Part shown: positions 35,521 through 43,082 of the stretch, piece by piece
Layout: each line of letters begins with the position of its first letter
How positions within the stretch are numbered: position 1 is the stretch's first letter
Assembly: GCF_003259225.1 (NCBI RefSeq)
Contig: NZ_QHJF01000004.1
Coordinates: forward strand, 62,001-126,000
DNA from: Marinomonas arctica
GTDB lineage: Bacteria > Pseudomonadota > Gammaproteobacteria > Pseudomonadales > Marinomonadaceae
Length of the DNA: 64,000 nt
Direction: 5' to 3'
Made by a program: the position numbers and the translations under genes
Notes under the pieces: model-generated
The model's input: the letters and a program-made list of their open reading frames with translations, nothing else
Database searches by the model: none
What the model was told of the DNA's origin: nothing

Positions 35521-37053
35521 ATGACACCTAAACTTCCCATTAATATTGACGATTTACTGCGCCGGCGTACTGTTGAAAGTGAGCGTATCGAATACAAGGA
35601 AGGTTGGAATCCTGAAGTGGTTTTGCATACCTTATGCGCTTTCGCGAATGATTTTCATAACTTGGGCGGTGGCTATGTGGTCATTGGTGTTGCAGAAGAG
35701 AATGGCCAACCCAAGCTGCCTCCTGTTGGTGTAGAGTCTGCGCAAATCGATGCCATTCAAAAAGAGTTATTGAACCTTGGTCACTCCGCTATAGCGCCAC
35801 ATTTCCATCCGTTAACGGCGACTTACGAGATCCAAGGTAAAACCATTTTGGTGTTATGGGCACCGGGCGGAGAATCGCGGCCTTATAAAGCCAAAACCAG
35901 CTTAAGTGGCAAGAAAAGTGACTGGGCTTATTATCTGCGTAAGCATACCAGTACGGTGAAAGCCTCTGGGGAAAATGAAAGAGAGTTATTGAGCTTAGCA
36001 GCAACGGTTCCCTTTGATGACCGTTATAGACAAACCGCCACACTGAATGATCTTTCTCCCTATCTGATTCGCGATTTTTTGCACGACATTAACAGTGAGT
36101 TAGCTAACGAGGCTCGTGAGCTGGACATCGAAGCCTTGGGTCGTCGTATGAATGTGGTTGGCGGGCCTGCGGAGATGGCTTTTCCGAAAAATGTGGGTTT
36201 ATTATTTTTTAATGAGCAACCGGATCAATTTTTCCCCGCTACTCAGATTGATGTGGTGTATTTCCCCGATGGTGCTGGTGGAGACCGCTTTGAAGAGAAA
36301 ATATTCAAAGGCCCACTTGGTCGTATTACGAGCGATGCTTTGGATTATATTGGACGGAATTACCTCAAAGAGGCGGTTATTAAACATCCAGATCGACCAG
36401 AAGCCGAGCGTTTTTGGAATTATCCGTTAGCGGCTATCGAAGAAGCGGTGGTGAATGCGGTCTATCATCGTTCTTATGAAATACGAGAGCCAATTGAAAT
36501 TCGTATCGATGCTAAAGAGCTGGTTGTTTTGAGTTTCCCTGGTCCTGATAGATCTATCCGATTGGCTGATTTACAGGCAGGTAAGGCGGTGAGCCGGCGT
36601 TATCGTAATCGTCGCATTGGTGAGTTTTTAAAAGAGCTGGATTTAACCGAGGGACGTTCTACTGGTGTTCCTAAAATATTGCGTGTAATGAATGCGAATG
36701 CCTCACCGACACCCATTTTTGAAACAGATGAAGATCGCAGCTATTTCTTAATTCGTTTGCCTATTCATGAGGGATTTACTGAGGTTGAAAAAACGACCCC
36801 GCAAGTCACCCCCGAAGTCACCCCCGAAGTCACCCCCGAAGTCAGACGTCTGTTAACGATGCTACATGGTGAAATGGGTCGGTCGGAATTGATGGTCGTA
36901 TTGGGTTTGAAAGATGAAAAACACTTTAGGGAATATTACCAACAAGCGGCGATTCAACAGGGCTTAATTGAAATGACTGTCCCAGACAAACCCAAAAGCC
37001 GTTTGCAAAAATATCGCTTAACCGAGCTAGGTAAGAAGCTTCTTTCTAAATAG
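35521..37053 (+). CDS. AlbA_2 (Schlafen-like) ATP-binding regulator
   Basis: A 510-aa protein with an N-terminal AlbA_2/Schlafen domain (ESERIEYKEGWNPEVVLHTLCAFAND, GGGYVVIGV), a central GHKL-like ATP-binding region (EEAVVNAVYHRSY near 306, RSTGVPKIL) and a C-terminal winged helix. A TPEV-repeat linker joins the last two. Such proteins are often annotated as RecG-related transcriptional regulators and are frequent in defence islands; function is unproven. It starts 53 bp after the toxin gene, so co-transcription with the TA pair is possible. Confidence 0.83.
   Translation: MTPKLPINIDDLLRRRTVESERIEYKEGWNPEVVLHTLCAFANDFHNLGGGYVVIGVAEENGQPKLPPVGVESAQIDAIQKELLNLGHSAIAPHFHPLTATYEIQGKTILVLWAPGGESRPYKAKTSLSGKKSDWAYYLRKHTSTVKASGENERELLSLAATVPFDDRYRQTATLNDLSPYLIRDFLHDINSELANEARELDIEALGRRMNVVGGPAEMAFPKNVGLLFFNEQPDQFFPATQIDVVYFPDGAGGDRFEEKIFKGPLGRITSDALDYIGRNYLKEAVIKHPDRPEAERFWNYPLAAIEEAVVNAVYHRSYEIREPIEIRIDAKELVVLSFPGPDRSIRLADLQAGKAVSRRYRNRRIGEFLKELDLTEGRSTGVPKILRVMNANASPTPIFETDEDRSYFLIRLPIHEGFTEVEKTTPQVTPEVTPEVTPEVRRLLTMLHGEMGRSELMVVLGLKDEKHFREYYQQAAIQQGLIEMTVPDKPKSRLQKYRLTELGKKLLSK
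36802..36844 (+). repeat. 12-bp tandem repeats coding a (TPEV)n linker
   Basis: Three tandem copies and a partial fourth of the unit gaagtcaccccc (the first begins caagtc) encode PQVTPEVTPEVTPEV between the ATPase-like and winged-helix parts. The units are in frame, so copy-number changes would alter linker length without frameshift. Confidence 0.85.
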
Positions 37054-37086
37054 AGAAAACGCTTTACTGAAAGGCTTTGTATGTGA

Positions 37087-37123
37087 AAATGCCCGCTTCT
37101 ACCATGCGTAGAAGCGGGCATTT
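37087..37123. terminator. Bidirectional terminator
   Basis: A perfect 16-bp stem AAATGCCCGCTTCTAC with a CATGC loop. It sits between the convergent AlbA_2 gene and the small lipoprotein gene. The A/T flanks serve both directions. Confidence 0.8.
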
Positions 37124-37152
37124 AAAATGCGGCTATTACTTAAAAGAACGGT

Positions 37153-37287
37153 TTATTCCGTTGCTTTATGAATCGTTTCTTTTGTGCTCTCGTAAGCTTT
37201 TGAGGAGTCTTCTTTCACGCCTTCCCAAGTATTCGCGCAGCCAGCTAACGCCAGTGTTACGGCAATGACTAATAATGGAAACTTCAT
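37153..37287 (-). CDS. Entericidin-like small lipoprotein
   Basis: A 44-aa protein with a signal peptide and lipobox LAGC (Cys17), then a short helical tail ANTWEGVKEDSSKAYESTKET. It resembles entericidin EcnA/EcnB: small outer-membrane lipoproteins, of which EcnB promotes lysis in stationary phase. AGAGG lies eight bases before the ATG. It stands alone, with a shared terminator downstream. Too small for most gene finders' default limits. Confidence 0.75.
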   Translation of the reverse strand: MKFPLLVIAVTLALAGCANTWEGVKEDSSKAYESTKETIHKATE

Positions 37288-37540
37288 GTTCAAACCTCTT
37301 TTTGTTTGGAGTCTTTACACACTACCAAAAAGTTTTGTAAAGAACGACTCACTATTTTGATTTAACTTAGGATAAAGGGTTTTACCGATTTTTGCTCTTT
37401 CTTTCTGACTGAAAATCTTATGGAAAAATCCTTGAACAGGCCCATGTATTTACATCAAAAGAGATTGACCTATCCTAGCTCTGGCATAGAATGGCGTCAA
37501 TTTAACCCACTCTTGGGATAATCTAGCATTGAGGTGGCAC

Positions 37541-38374
37541 ATGCCCAGTACATCGGTGGTTCCAACGAATTCTCTTCGTCAGCGTCTCAAGACGTTTATT
37601 GAAAATTCGACGATACAGCGTAGTTTGTTGGCGTTAATTCTAATCAATGCGGTGATACTCGGATTAGAAACCTCGGCAGAGGTGATGGCAAACATTGGCC
37701 CATTTTTAATGGCCTTAGACAAGGCGATTCTGGTGGTGTTTGTGATTGAGCTGGGGATTCGTTTGGTGGTGCATCGTTTCGCATTCTTTAAAGATGGTTG
37801 GAATGTGTTCGACTTCATCGTTGTGGGGATCGCATTAGTTCCTGCCAGCGGTCCTTTTGCTGTGTTGCGTGCTCTAAGAGTATTGCGTGTATTGCGCGTA
37901 CTGACTTTCGTACCATCGATGCGAAAAATAGTCGGTGCCTTGATCAAATCCCTGAATGGCATGTTGTCCATCGCCATGGTGTTGGGGCTGGTGTATTACG
38001 TGGCGGCGGTGATGGTCACCAAGCTGTTTGGTGAAGCGTTCCCAGACTGGTTTGGCAGCCTAGGTGCTTCTTTGTATACCTTGTTCCAAGTGATGACCTT
38101 AGAAAGTTGGTCCATGGGCATCGCGCGGCCAGTGATGGAAGAATTCCCCTATGCTTGGGCGTTCTTTGTGCCTTTTATCCTGATCGCCACCTTCACCATG
38201 CTGAACCTCTTTATCGCTGTCATCGTCAACGCTGTGCAAACCATGCACGACGATGAAATCAAAGACGAGATAGACGCGGAAAAGGCTACCCAGCAACAGT
38301 TACTAGAGCAAATGCAGCAGCTTCAACAGGAATTACAAGCACTGCGCCGTGACATGAATAAGCCAAGGGAATAA
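37541..38374 (+). CDS. Bacterial voltage-gated sodium channel (BacNaV)
   Basis: A 277-aa six-helix channel subunit. S4 shows regularly spaced arginines in VLRALRVLRVLRVL (the voltage sensor), and the pore loop contains TLESWSM, the selectivity-filter sequence of NavAb and relatives, so sodium selectivity is likely. The C-terminus is a glutamine-rich coiled coil (QQQLLEQMQQLQQELQALRR) for tetramer assembly. GAGGTGG precedes the ATG at 37541. In marine bacteria such channels help sodium, pH and motility balance. Confidence 0.93.
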   Translation: MPSTSVVPTNSLRQRLKTFIENSTIQRSLLALILINAVILGLETSAEVMANIGPFLMALDKAILVVFVIELGIRLVVHRFAFFKDGWNVFDFIVVGIALVPASGPFAVLRALRVLRVLRVLTFVPSMRKIVGALIKSLNGMLSIAMVLGLVYYVAAVMVTKLFGEAFPDWFGSLGASLYTLFQVMTLESWSMGIARPVMEEFPYAWAFFVPFILIATFTMLNLFIAVIVNAVQTMHDDEIKDEIDAEKATQQQLLEQMQQLQQELQALRRDMNKPRE

Positions 38375-38424
38375 TGATGAAGTCTCGATAGTGAGCAATG
38401 GAATACAGGCGAGCATCAATTCTC

Positions 38425-38458
38425 ATTTCACACTTTTATGCGCATAAAAGTGTGAAAT
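38425..38458. repeat. Perfect 34-bp palindrome with partial repeat
   Basis: Two 17-bp arms (ATTTCACACTTTTATGC and its complement) meet without a spacer. The half GCGCATAAAAGTGT (38440-38453) recurs 32 bp further on at 38472-38485. It has no U tract beyond the arms. Confidence 0.85.
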
Positions 38459-38593
38459 ATCGCATTTTCACGCGCATAAAAGTGTTGCAACCTTCCAGCC
38501 GAGTATAAATCACTCCTTCAATAGATCTCTTTCTTCTAAGTGGGTACCAGTTTGTTGGTAGCCTAGGATAAGTGGGCAAGATGGCTACCTATG

Positions 38594-38641
38594 ATCTATA
38601 GTGACACATCAAAACTTATTGGTTGATACGTCATTATAGAT
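38594..38641. promoter_or_regulatory. Long imperfect palindrome before hipBA
   Basis: Outer arms TCTATAGTGAC (38595-38605) and GTCATTATAGA (38630-38640) pair at ten of eleven positions, and inner ATCAA/TTGAT arms pair as well. It lies about 80 bp before the XRE gene. A nested operator or cruciform is possible. Confidence 0.5.
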
Positions 38642-38721
38642 AATTGTCTTGTGCTCTGTGGCGTGAATTGATATGTTTTTATATATAACTTTTCTTCTTC
38701 GATGCATTAAGGCGTATCAAT

Positions 38722-39033
38722 ATGAGCTATGTAACAGAGCAAATACTGCAAAGCCTTCGAGAGGCTCGGGTGCGTAAGGGGCTCAGCCAGAGAGAGTTAA
38801 GCGCGCGTTCGGGTGTACCGCAAAGCCATATTTCGAAAATCGAGTCTGGTGGTGTTGATTTACGAATGTCCAGTTTGATAGCACTTGCCCGTGTGCTCGA
38901 CTTAGAGTTGTTTGTCGCGCCTAAAAAGTCTGTGCCAGCCATCAAGTCGATCATTCGAAGCAGCCAAGGTCTCAGCGATGAAGATGAGCAGATGTCGCCC
39001 GCATACCAGTTAGATGGAGATGACGATGACTAA
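38722..39033 (+). CDS. HipB-like XRE antitoxin
   Basis: A 103-aa helix-turn-helix protein (ARVRKGLSQRELSARSGVPQSHISKIESGG) with an acidic C-terminal tail ending QLDGDDDD. It is the DNA-binding antitoxin of the second intact hipBA pair and overlaps the toxin gene by 8 bp. Different in sequence from the antitoxin at 24921, so the two modules are separate acquisitions and not recent copies. Confidence 0.84.
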   Translation: MSYVTEQILQSLREARVRKGLSQRELSARSGVPQSHISKIESGGVDLRMSSLIALARVLDLELFVAPKKSVPAIKSIIRSSQGLSDEDEQMSPAYQLDGDDDD

Positions 39034-40240
39034 CAATGTCTCTACGCTCAACGTGTTGCTCTACGGTGAACCCATCGCAACCATCACCAACGTGGGTAAT
39101 GATAGAACACTTTTTGCCTTTATGGATTCGTACATTAATGACGAATCACGGCCCGTGTTAGGGCTGGGTTTTAAAGATTCGCTAGGTGGCTTGCTGACTA
39201 ACTTTAAGCCGACCCAAACCAAGTTAACTCCGTTTTTCTCTAACCTTTTGCCAGAAGAAACCATGCGTCATTACTTGGCAGAGCGTGCCGGAGTGAACCC
39301 CGCGCGGGAATTTTTTCTATTGTGGGTACTGGGACAGGATTTAGCAGGTGCGATCACGGTTGAGCCAGCGGATGGTGAAGCCTTACCACCTAATGTGCAT
39401 CAAGACATAGAAGATGAAACGAAGACAGATGGGCCAATGCGTTTTTCATTGGCGGGAGTGCAATTGAAGTTTTCAGCTGTGCAGCAGGCAAATGGTGGTT
39501 TGACCATCCCAGCGACAGGTCAAGGTGGTTCATGGATAGTGAAATTGCCGTCGTCTCGATTTGAAGCCGTGCCAGAAAACGAATATTCCATGATGGAATT
39601 AGCTCGAATGGTGGGAATGGATGTGCCAGAGACTCAGCTACTCCCCATTGAGCAGATAGCGAATATTCCGAATGGGATTGGCAAATTTGGTGACAGCGCA
39701 TTTGCGATCAAACGCTTTGACCGTGTTGATGGTCAAGCTGTGCACATTGAAGACTTTGCTCAAGTGTTTGGTGTCTACCCACAAGATAAATACCAAAAAG
39801 CCAGTATGCGTAATATTGCTCAGGTTATCGGCATCGAAGGTCAAGACAAGGACATTGCCGAATTTACCCGTCGATTGGTGTTCAATACACTCATTGGCAA
39901 TGCGGATATGCATTTGAAGAATTGGTCTGTGATTTACAAAGACAAACGCACAGCATCGATTGCGCCTGCCTATGACTTTGTCTCGACCATTCCTTATATC
40001 CCCGATGATAGTGCGTCGCTGAAGGTGAGTCGTAGCAAGAAATTCAGTGATTTCACGCTGGATGAGCTGTCACACTTGGCGGCTAAAGCCATGCTGCCAG
40101 AAAAATTGGTGTTGGATACTGCCAAGCAAACCGTGGCAGGCTTCTACGAAATTTGGGCGAAAGAAAAAGCGCATTTACCGCTGACTAAATCGATGATCGA
40201 AGCTATCGAAACACACTTACGAAGTATACCGCTACGCTAA
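39026..40240 (+). CDS. HipA-family serine/threonine kinase toxin
   Basis: A 404-aa HipA kinase with the N-terminal HipA_N region (LNVLLYGEPIATITN), the glycine-rich segment MRFSLAGVQLKFSAV, the catalytic loop LIGNADMHLKNWSV and the metal-binding APAYDFV motif. All look intact. ATG at 39026, after GGAG, is preferred to the ATG at 39014. It is closer to classical E. coli HipA in architecture than the copy at 25244. Expected to arrest growth when its antitoxin is lost. Confidence 0.88.
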   Translation: MTNNVSTLNVLLYGEPIATITNVGNDRTLFAFMDSYINDESRPVLGLGFKDSLGGLLTNFKPTQTKLTPFFSNLLPEETMRHYLAERAGVNPAREFFLLWVLGQDLAGAITVEPADGEALPPNVHQDIEDETKTDGPMRFSLAGVQLKFSAVQQANGGLTIPATGQGGSWIVKLPSSRFEAVPENEYSMMELARMVGMDVPETQLLPIEQIANIPNGIGKFGDSAFAIKRFDRVDGQAVHIEDFAQVFGVYPQDKYQKASMRNIAQVIGIEGQDKDIAEFTRRLVFNTLIGNADMHLKNWSVIYKDKRTASIAPAYDFVSTIPYIPDDSASLKVSRSKKFSDFTLDELSHLAAKAMLPEKLVLDTAKQTVAGFYEIWAKEKAHLPLTKSMIEAIETHLRSIPLR

Positions 40241-40263
40241 AATGGGAATCGACCCGTACATTA

Positions 40264-40330
40264 AAACCTTCAATTCCACGGTGCTTTGCGTTGTTCCTAA
40301 GACGATGGATTTCGACGAGAGTGTATTGGC
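40264..40330 (-). pseudogene. Diverged fragment of the yicC 3' end
   Basis: On the minus strand this reads ANTLSSKSIVLGTTQSTVEL, matching ANTLSSKSIVVETTQSAVEL near the C-terminus of the intact YicC at 41221-41287. By eye 54 of 67 bases agree, with many silent differences, so it comes from a related but not identical yicC. Upstream the similarity is lost near an in-frame stop. It marks an old recombination or insertion boundary beside hepT-mntA. Confidence 0.8.
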
Positions 40331-40360
40331 GATCTAGCTGAATTTGAGGTCTAAGTTTTT

Positions 40361-40783
40361 TTATACTAAATTGGATAGATTAAGGCTTTTCATTGCTTTA
40401 ACAAACTCTTCGAAATCACTAAGCCTATGCTCTACAACATGCTTTACTATTTCTAAGTTAAGGGTCTGATAGTCGTGAACCGCGATATTGCGAAGACCGA
40501 CCATCTTTTGCAAGTTTAAGGCTAGTGGAGCAGGGATAAAGCCTGCTTTTTTAAGCAGTTCAAAGCTGTCGCGGCTACTCTGTGGGATGCCAGTCTGGTG
40601 TTGTTTGTTGAGTATATTGGCGGCATCAATGCTGGCTTCGCACGCGCGCTGTAGATTCAGAATGATCGAATCTTGGCTGGTGTAGTCGGTGTCGAAGTTT
40701 TCTTTTGCTAAAGCGTAAACGTCACGAATACGAACTAGGCAGCGATCAATGGTGGCTAGCTTATTAAGAATCGAGTCGTTCAT
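40361..40783 (-). CDS. hepT: HepT ribonuclease toxin
   Basis: A 140-aa all-helical HEPN protein (DUF86). The motif R98-N-I-A-V-H103-D-Y105 is the RX4HXY signature: the Arg/His pair makes the RNase site and the tyrosine is the residue that MntA AMPylates to neutralise it. Encoded downstream of mntA with a 4-bp overlap. Length is normal. Confidence 0.92.
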   Translation of the reverse strand: MNDSILNKLATIDRCLVRIRDVYALAKENFDTDYTSQDSIILNLQRACEASIDAANILNKQHQTGIPQSSRDSFELLKKAGFIPAPLALNLQKMVGLRNIAVHDYQTLNLEIVKHVVEHRLSDFEEFVKAMKSLNLSNLV

Positions 40784-41157
40784 TGTAAATAGTCCTGCAA
40801 TATGCCTGCTCGCTCTTCGTTCAAGTGTTGATACATAGACATGATTTGCATTTCAAACTTAGCTTGTTCGTTTTCACTTCCAAAAAGTAGCTCGCCATTC
40901 ATGATAACTTGGTTTTGTAAGACGGTTGAAGCTGCTAGTAAATCTATCAAATCGACATCTTGATTGAGCTCGATAGCGAGTGTTTCTTGGAGGTCAAAGC
41001 GTGCTACTGAGTCCATTTTTTTATCCAGTAGCACGGCAATATCAATATCACTGGAAGCCGTAGCACTACCATCAGCTTGAGAACCAAACAAGTAAATCAA
41101 TCTAGCCCTTGGCATCAGGCGTTTTACGGCTTGAATTAGCTTGTTTCTATCGAGCAT
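40780..41157 (-). CDS. mntA: MntA nucleotidyltransferase antitoxin
   Basis: A 125-aa minimal nucleotidyltransferase. The motif G25-S26-X10-D37-I-D39 is intact, giving the metal-binding aspartates. In characterised pairs MntA transfers AMP groups to HepT tyrosine, so this antitoxin acts by covalent modification. It starts 23 bp downstream of yicC on the same strand and may share its transcript. Confidence 0.92.
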   Translation of the reverse strand: MLDRNKLIQAVKRLMPRARLIYLFGSQADGSATASSDIDIAVLLDKKMDSVARFDLQETLAIELNQDVDLIDLLAASTVLQNQVIMNGELLFGSENEQAKFEMQIMSMYQHLNEERAGILQDYLQ

Positions 41158-41179
41158 AGTGCCACCTTACGGTTTTAGA

Positions 41180-42046
41180 TTATTCAATATTCTGGATCTG
41201 TTCTCTCATTTGTTCAATCAGAACTTTCAATTCTACGGCGCTTTGGGTGGTTTCTACCACAATGGATTTCGACGATAGGGTGTTGGCTTCGCGGTTGAGT
41301 TCTTGCATTAAGAAGTCGAGGCGGCGGCCAATGGGGCCTTTTTGTTGTAGTTGACGGCGGACTTCTTTGGTATGAGTCGCTAGGCGATCTAGCTCTTCAG
41401 CCACGTCGGCTTTTTGTGCCAGTAGGACGATTTCCGCTTCGACGCGCATGGGGTCGAGGTCGACTTTGGCGGCTTCCAGTTTGTCGAGCAGGTTTTGTTT
41501 TTGCGCGGCGATGATGGTGGGCAGTTTGGCTTGTACTTCGACCACGATGGCATCGATGGCGTCTAGGCGCTGTTCAATGATGTCTTTTAGCTGTGCCCCT
41601 TCGCGTAGTCGTACTTGTATAAGTTCGTCGACAGACTGATTAAAGAGTTCGACGACGGCTTTTTTCATCATCTCAAAATCATTACCTTCGTCACTGAGAA
41701 TGCCTGGCCATTTTAAAATATCGAGTGGGTTCGCTGTGTCTAAATCTTTGAACCAAGTGCCGAGTGTGTTGATGGCGTTTGCCAAGGCTTGGGCGTTGCT
41801 TGGGTTAATGGTGAGGCTGGTGGCGGCTTTGTCTACACCTTGGAAGCGCAGTTGGCACTCCAGTTTGCCACGGTTTATCTTTTTGCGCAGTGTGTCGCGA
41901 AACGTAAACTCAAGCTCACGGAAGTTGTCGGGCAAACGAAAGCTGGGTTCTAAGTAGCGTTGATTGACGGAGCGTATTTCCCAGCTGATGCTGCCCCAGT
42001 CGAATACGGCTTCTTGGCGGGAGAAGGCGGTCATGCTTGCGGTCAT
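41180..42046 (-). CDS. yicC: YicC family endoribonuclease
   Basis: A 288-aa protein with the YicC N-terminal domain (MTASMTAFSRQEAVFDWGSISWEIRSVN is the family opening) and the C-terminal DUF1732 domain (GRRLDFLMQELNREANT). E. coli YicC is an endoribonuclease affecting small RNA stability. It is divergent from rph, as is usual, but its normal neighbour gmk is about 24 kb away. A diverged copy of its last part lies at 40264. Confidence 0.95.
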   Translation of the reverse strand: MTASMTAFSRQEAVFDWGSISWEIRSVNQRYLEPSFRLPDNFRELEFTFRDTLRKKINRGKLECQLRFQGVDKAATSLTINPSNAQALANAINTLGTWFKDLDTANPLDILKWPGILSDEGNDFEMMKKAVVELFNQSVDELIQVRLREGAQLKDIIEQRLDAIDAIVVEVQAKLPTIIAAQKQNLLDKLEAAKVDLDPMRVEAEIVLLAQKADVAEELDRLATHTKEVRRQLQQKGPIGRRLDFLMQELNREANTLSSKSIVVETTQSAVELKVLIEQMREQIQNIE

Positions 42047-42204
42047 GTTATTACCTAATGTCTAAAATACATGGAAAGAGGATGTTAAAAAACAAAGGCG
42101 TCAGTGTAACCTATCGCTAAGAGTTTCGCAGGGAGGGGGCGCAATTTTATCTAAGATCGTTATAATTGCGGCTTTATGATGGTTAATAGACAGAGAGAGC
42201 AAGT

Positions 42205-42924
42205 ATGCGTCCAAGCGGAAGAGAAGCAGATCAATTACGTCCCCTTAAAATCACACGTAATTTTACTAAGCATGCCGAAGGCTCGGTGCTGATCGAATGT
42301 GGCGACACGAAAGTTATTTGTACGGCGACTGTGGTTCCTGGTGTGCCGCGCTTCTTGAAAGGTAAGGGTCAAGGTTGGATCACAGCTGAATATGGCATGT
42401 TGCCACGCTCTACCCATAGCCGTATGGACCGTGAAGCGGCACGCGGTAAGCAAGGTGGCCGTACGGTGGAGATTCAGCGTTTGATTGGTCGTTCTTTGCG
42501 CGCGGCGGTGGATCTTAAAAAATTGGGTGAGAATACCATCACGATTGACTGTGATGTGATTCAAGCCGACGGCGGTACACGTACAGCGTCTATCACGGGT
42601 GGTTTTGTGGCGTTGGCGGATGCGATGCGTGTGTTGGTTGAGAGTAAAAAAGTTAAAGAGAACCCAATCGTGTCGCAAATAGCCGCGATTTCAGTGGGGG
42701 TTTACAAAGGCGTCCCTGTATTGGATTTGGATTACCCAGAAGATTCTAATGCCGAAACGGATATGAACGTCATCATGAACGACAAAGGTGGCTTCATTGA
42801 GATCCAAGGCACAGCGGAAGGCGAAGCCTTCAGCGATGAACACATGATGGGCATGTTGGCGGTGGCGCGTAAAGGCATCGCACAAATCATGGAAGCACAG
42901 CGTGCGGCGTTGTTTGATAAATAA
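42205..42924 (+). CDS. rph: Ribonuclease PH
   Basis: A 239-aa phosphorolytic 3'-5' exoribonuclease that trims tRNA 3' ends. The start [27 protein letters not shown] and the phosphate-binding part near [16 protein letters not shown] and [16 protein letters not shown] are characteristic. It is full length, unlike the frameshifted rph of E. coli K-12. A good terminator follows at 42977. Confidence 0.97.
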   Translation: MRPSGREADQLRPLKITRNFTKHAEGSVLIECGDTKVICTATVVPGVPRFLKGKGQGWITAEYGMLPRSTHSRMDREAARGKQGGRTVEIQRLIGRSLRAAVDLKKLGENTITIDCDVIQADGGTRTASITGGFVALADAMRVLVESKKVKENPIVSQIAAISVGVYKGVPVLDLDYPEDSNAETDMNVIMNDKGGFIEIQGTAEGEAFSDEHMMGMLAVARKGIAQIMEAQRAALFDK

Positions 42925-42976
42925 GGGCAGATAACCCCGTATCGATGAATAATGTGTGACCTGCTTTCTGTTTTCT

Positions 42977-43004
42977 AAAATCCAGCTTCGGCTGGATTTT
43001 TTTT
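42977..43004 (+). terminator. Rho-independent terminator of rph
   Basis: A 10-bp stem AAAATCCAGC/GCTGGATTTT closed by a very stable TTCG tetraloop and followed by more Ts, 52 bp after the rph stop. Confidence 0.92.
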
Positions 43005-43082
43005 GCCTCTCTCATGAGCTCTTTCTGCCTTCGTTTTTGCTTTTTGTGAATAAACTGCGCACGGACTATGGATACTGCTTGA

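Larger units (their letters stand above)
38375..38721. other. 347-bp gap rich in inverted repeats
   Basis: No gene is seen. It contains a perfect 34-bp palindrome (38425-38458), a second copy of half of it (38472-38485), and a long imperfect palindrome (38594-38641) before the second intact hipBA. The first may terminate or attenuate transcription from the channel gene; the last may be the HipB operator. Confidence 0.6.
16785..41179. other. Accessory block separating gmk from yicC
   Basis: About 24 kb of variable genes (efflux, toxin-antitoxin, defence, ion channel) lies between gmk and yicC. In many gammaproteobacteria, including pseudomonads, yicC-gmk-rpoZ-spoT is contiguous. No integrase, transposase or tRNA is seen at either edge, so the block probably grew by recombination into flanking core genes and not by a single element. 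The yicC fragment at 40264-40330 supports such history on the right side. Confidence 0.6.

Noticed and set aside
36802-36844. Short regular repeats that could suggest a CRISPR-like array
   Set aside because: Units of 12 bp are contiguous, in frame and encode a TPEV linker of a recognisable protein; there are no spacers.
38425-38458. The 34-bp palindrome as a simple terminator of the sodium channel gene
   Set aside because: It is AT-rich with a GC centre and no T tract after it, and half of it is repeated downstream, so a plain terminator is not the best explanation.
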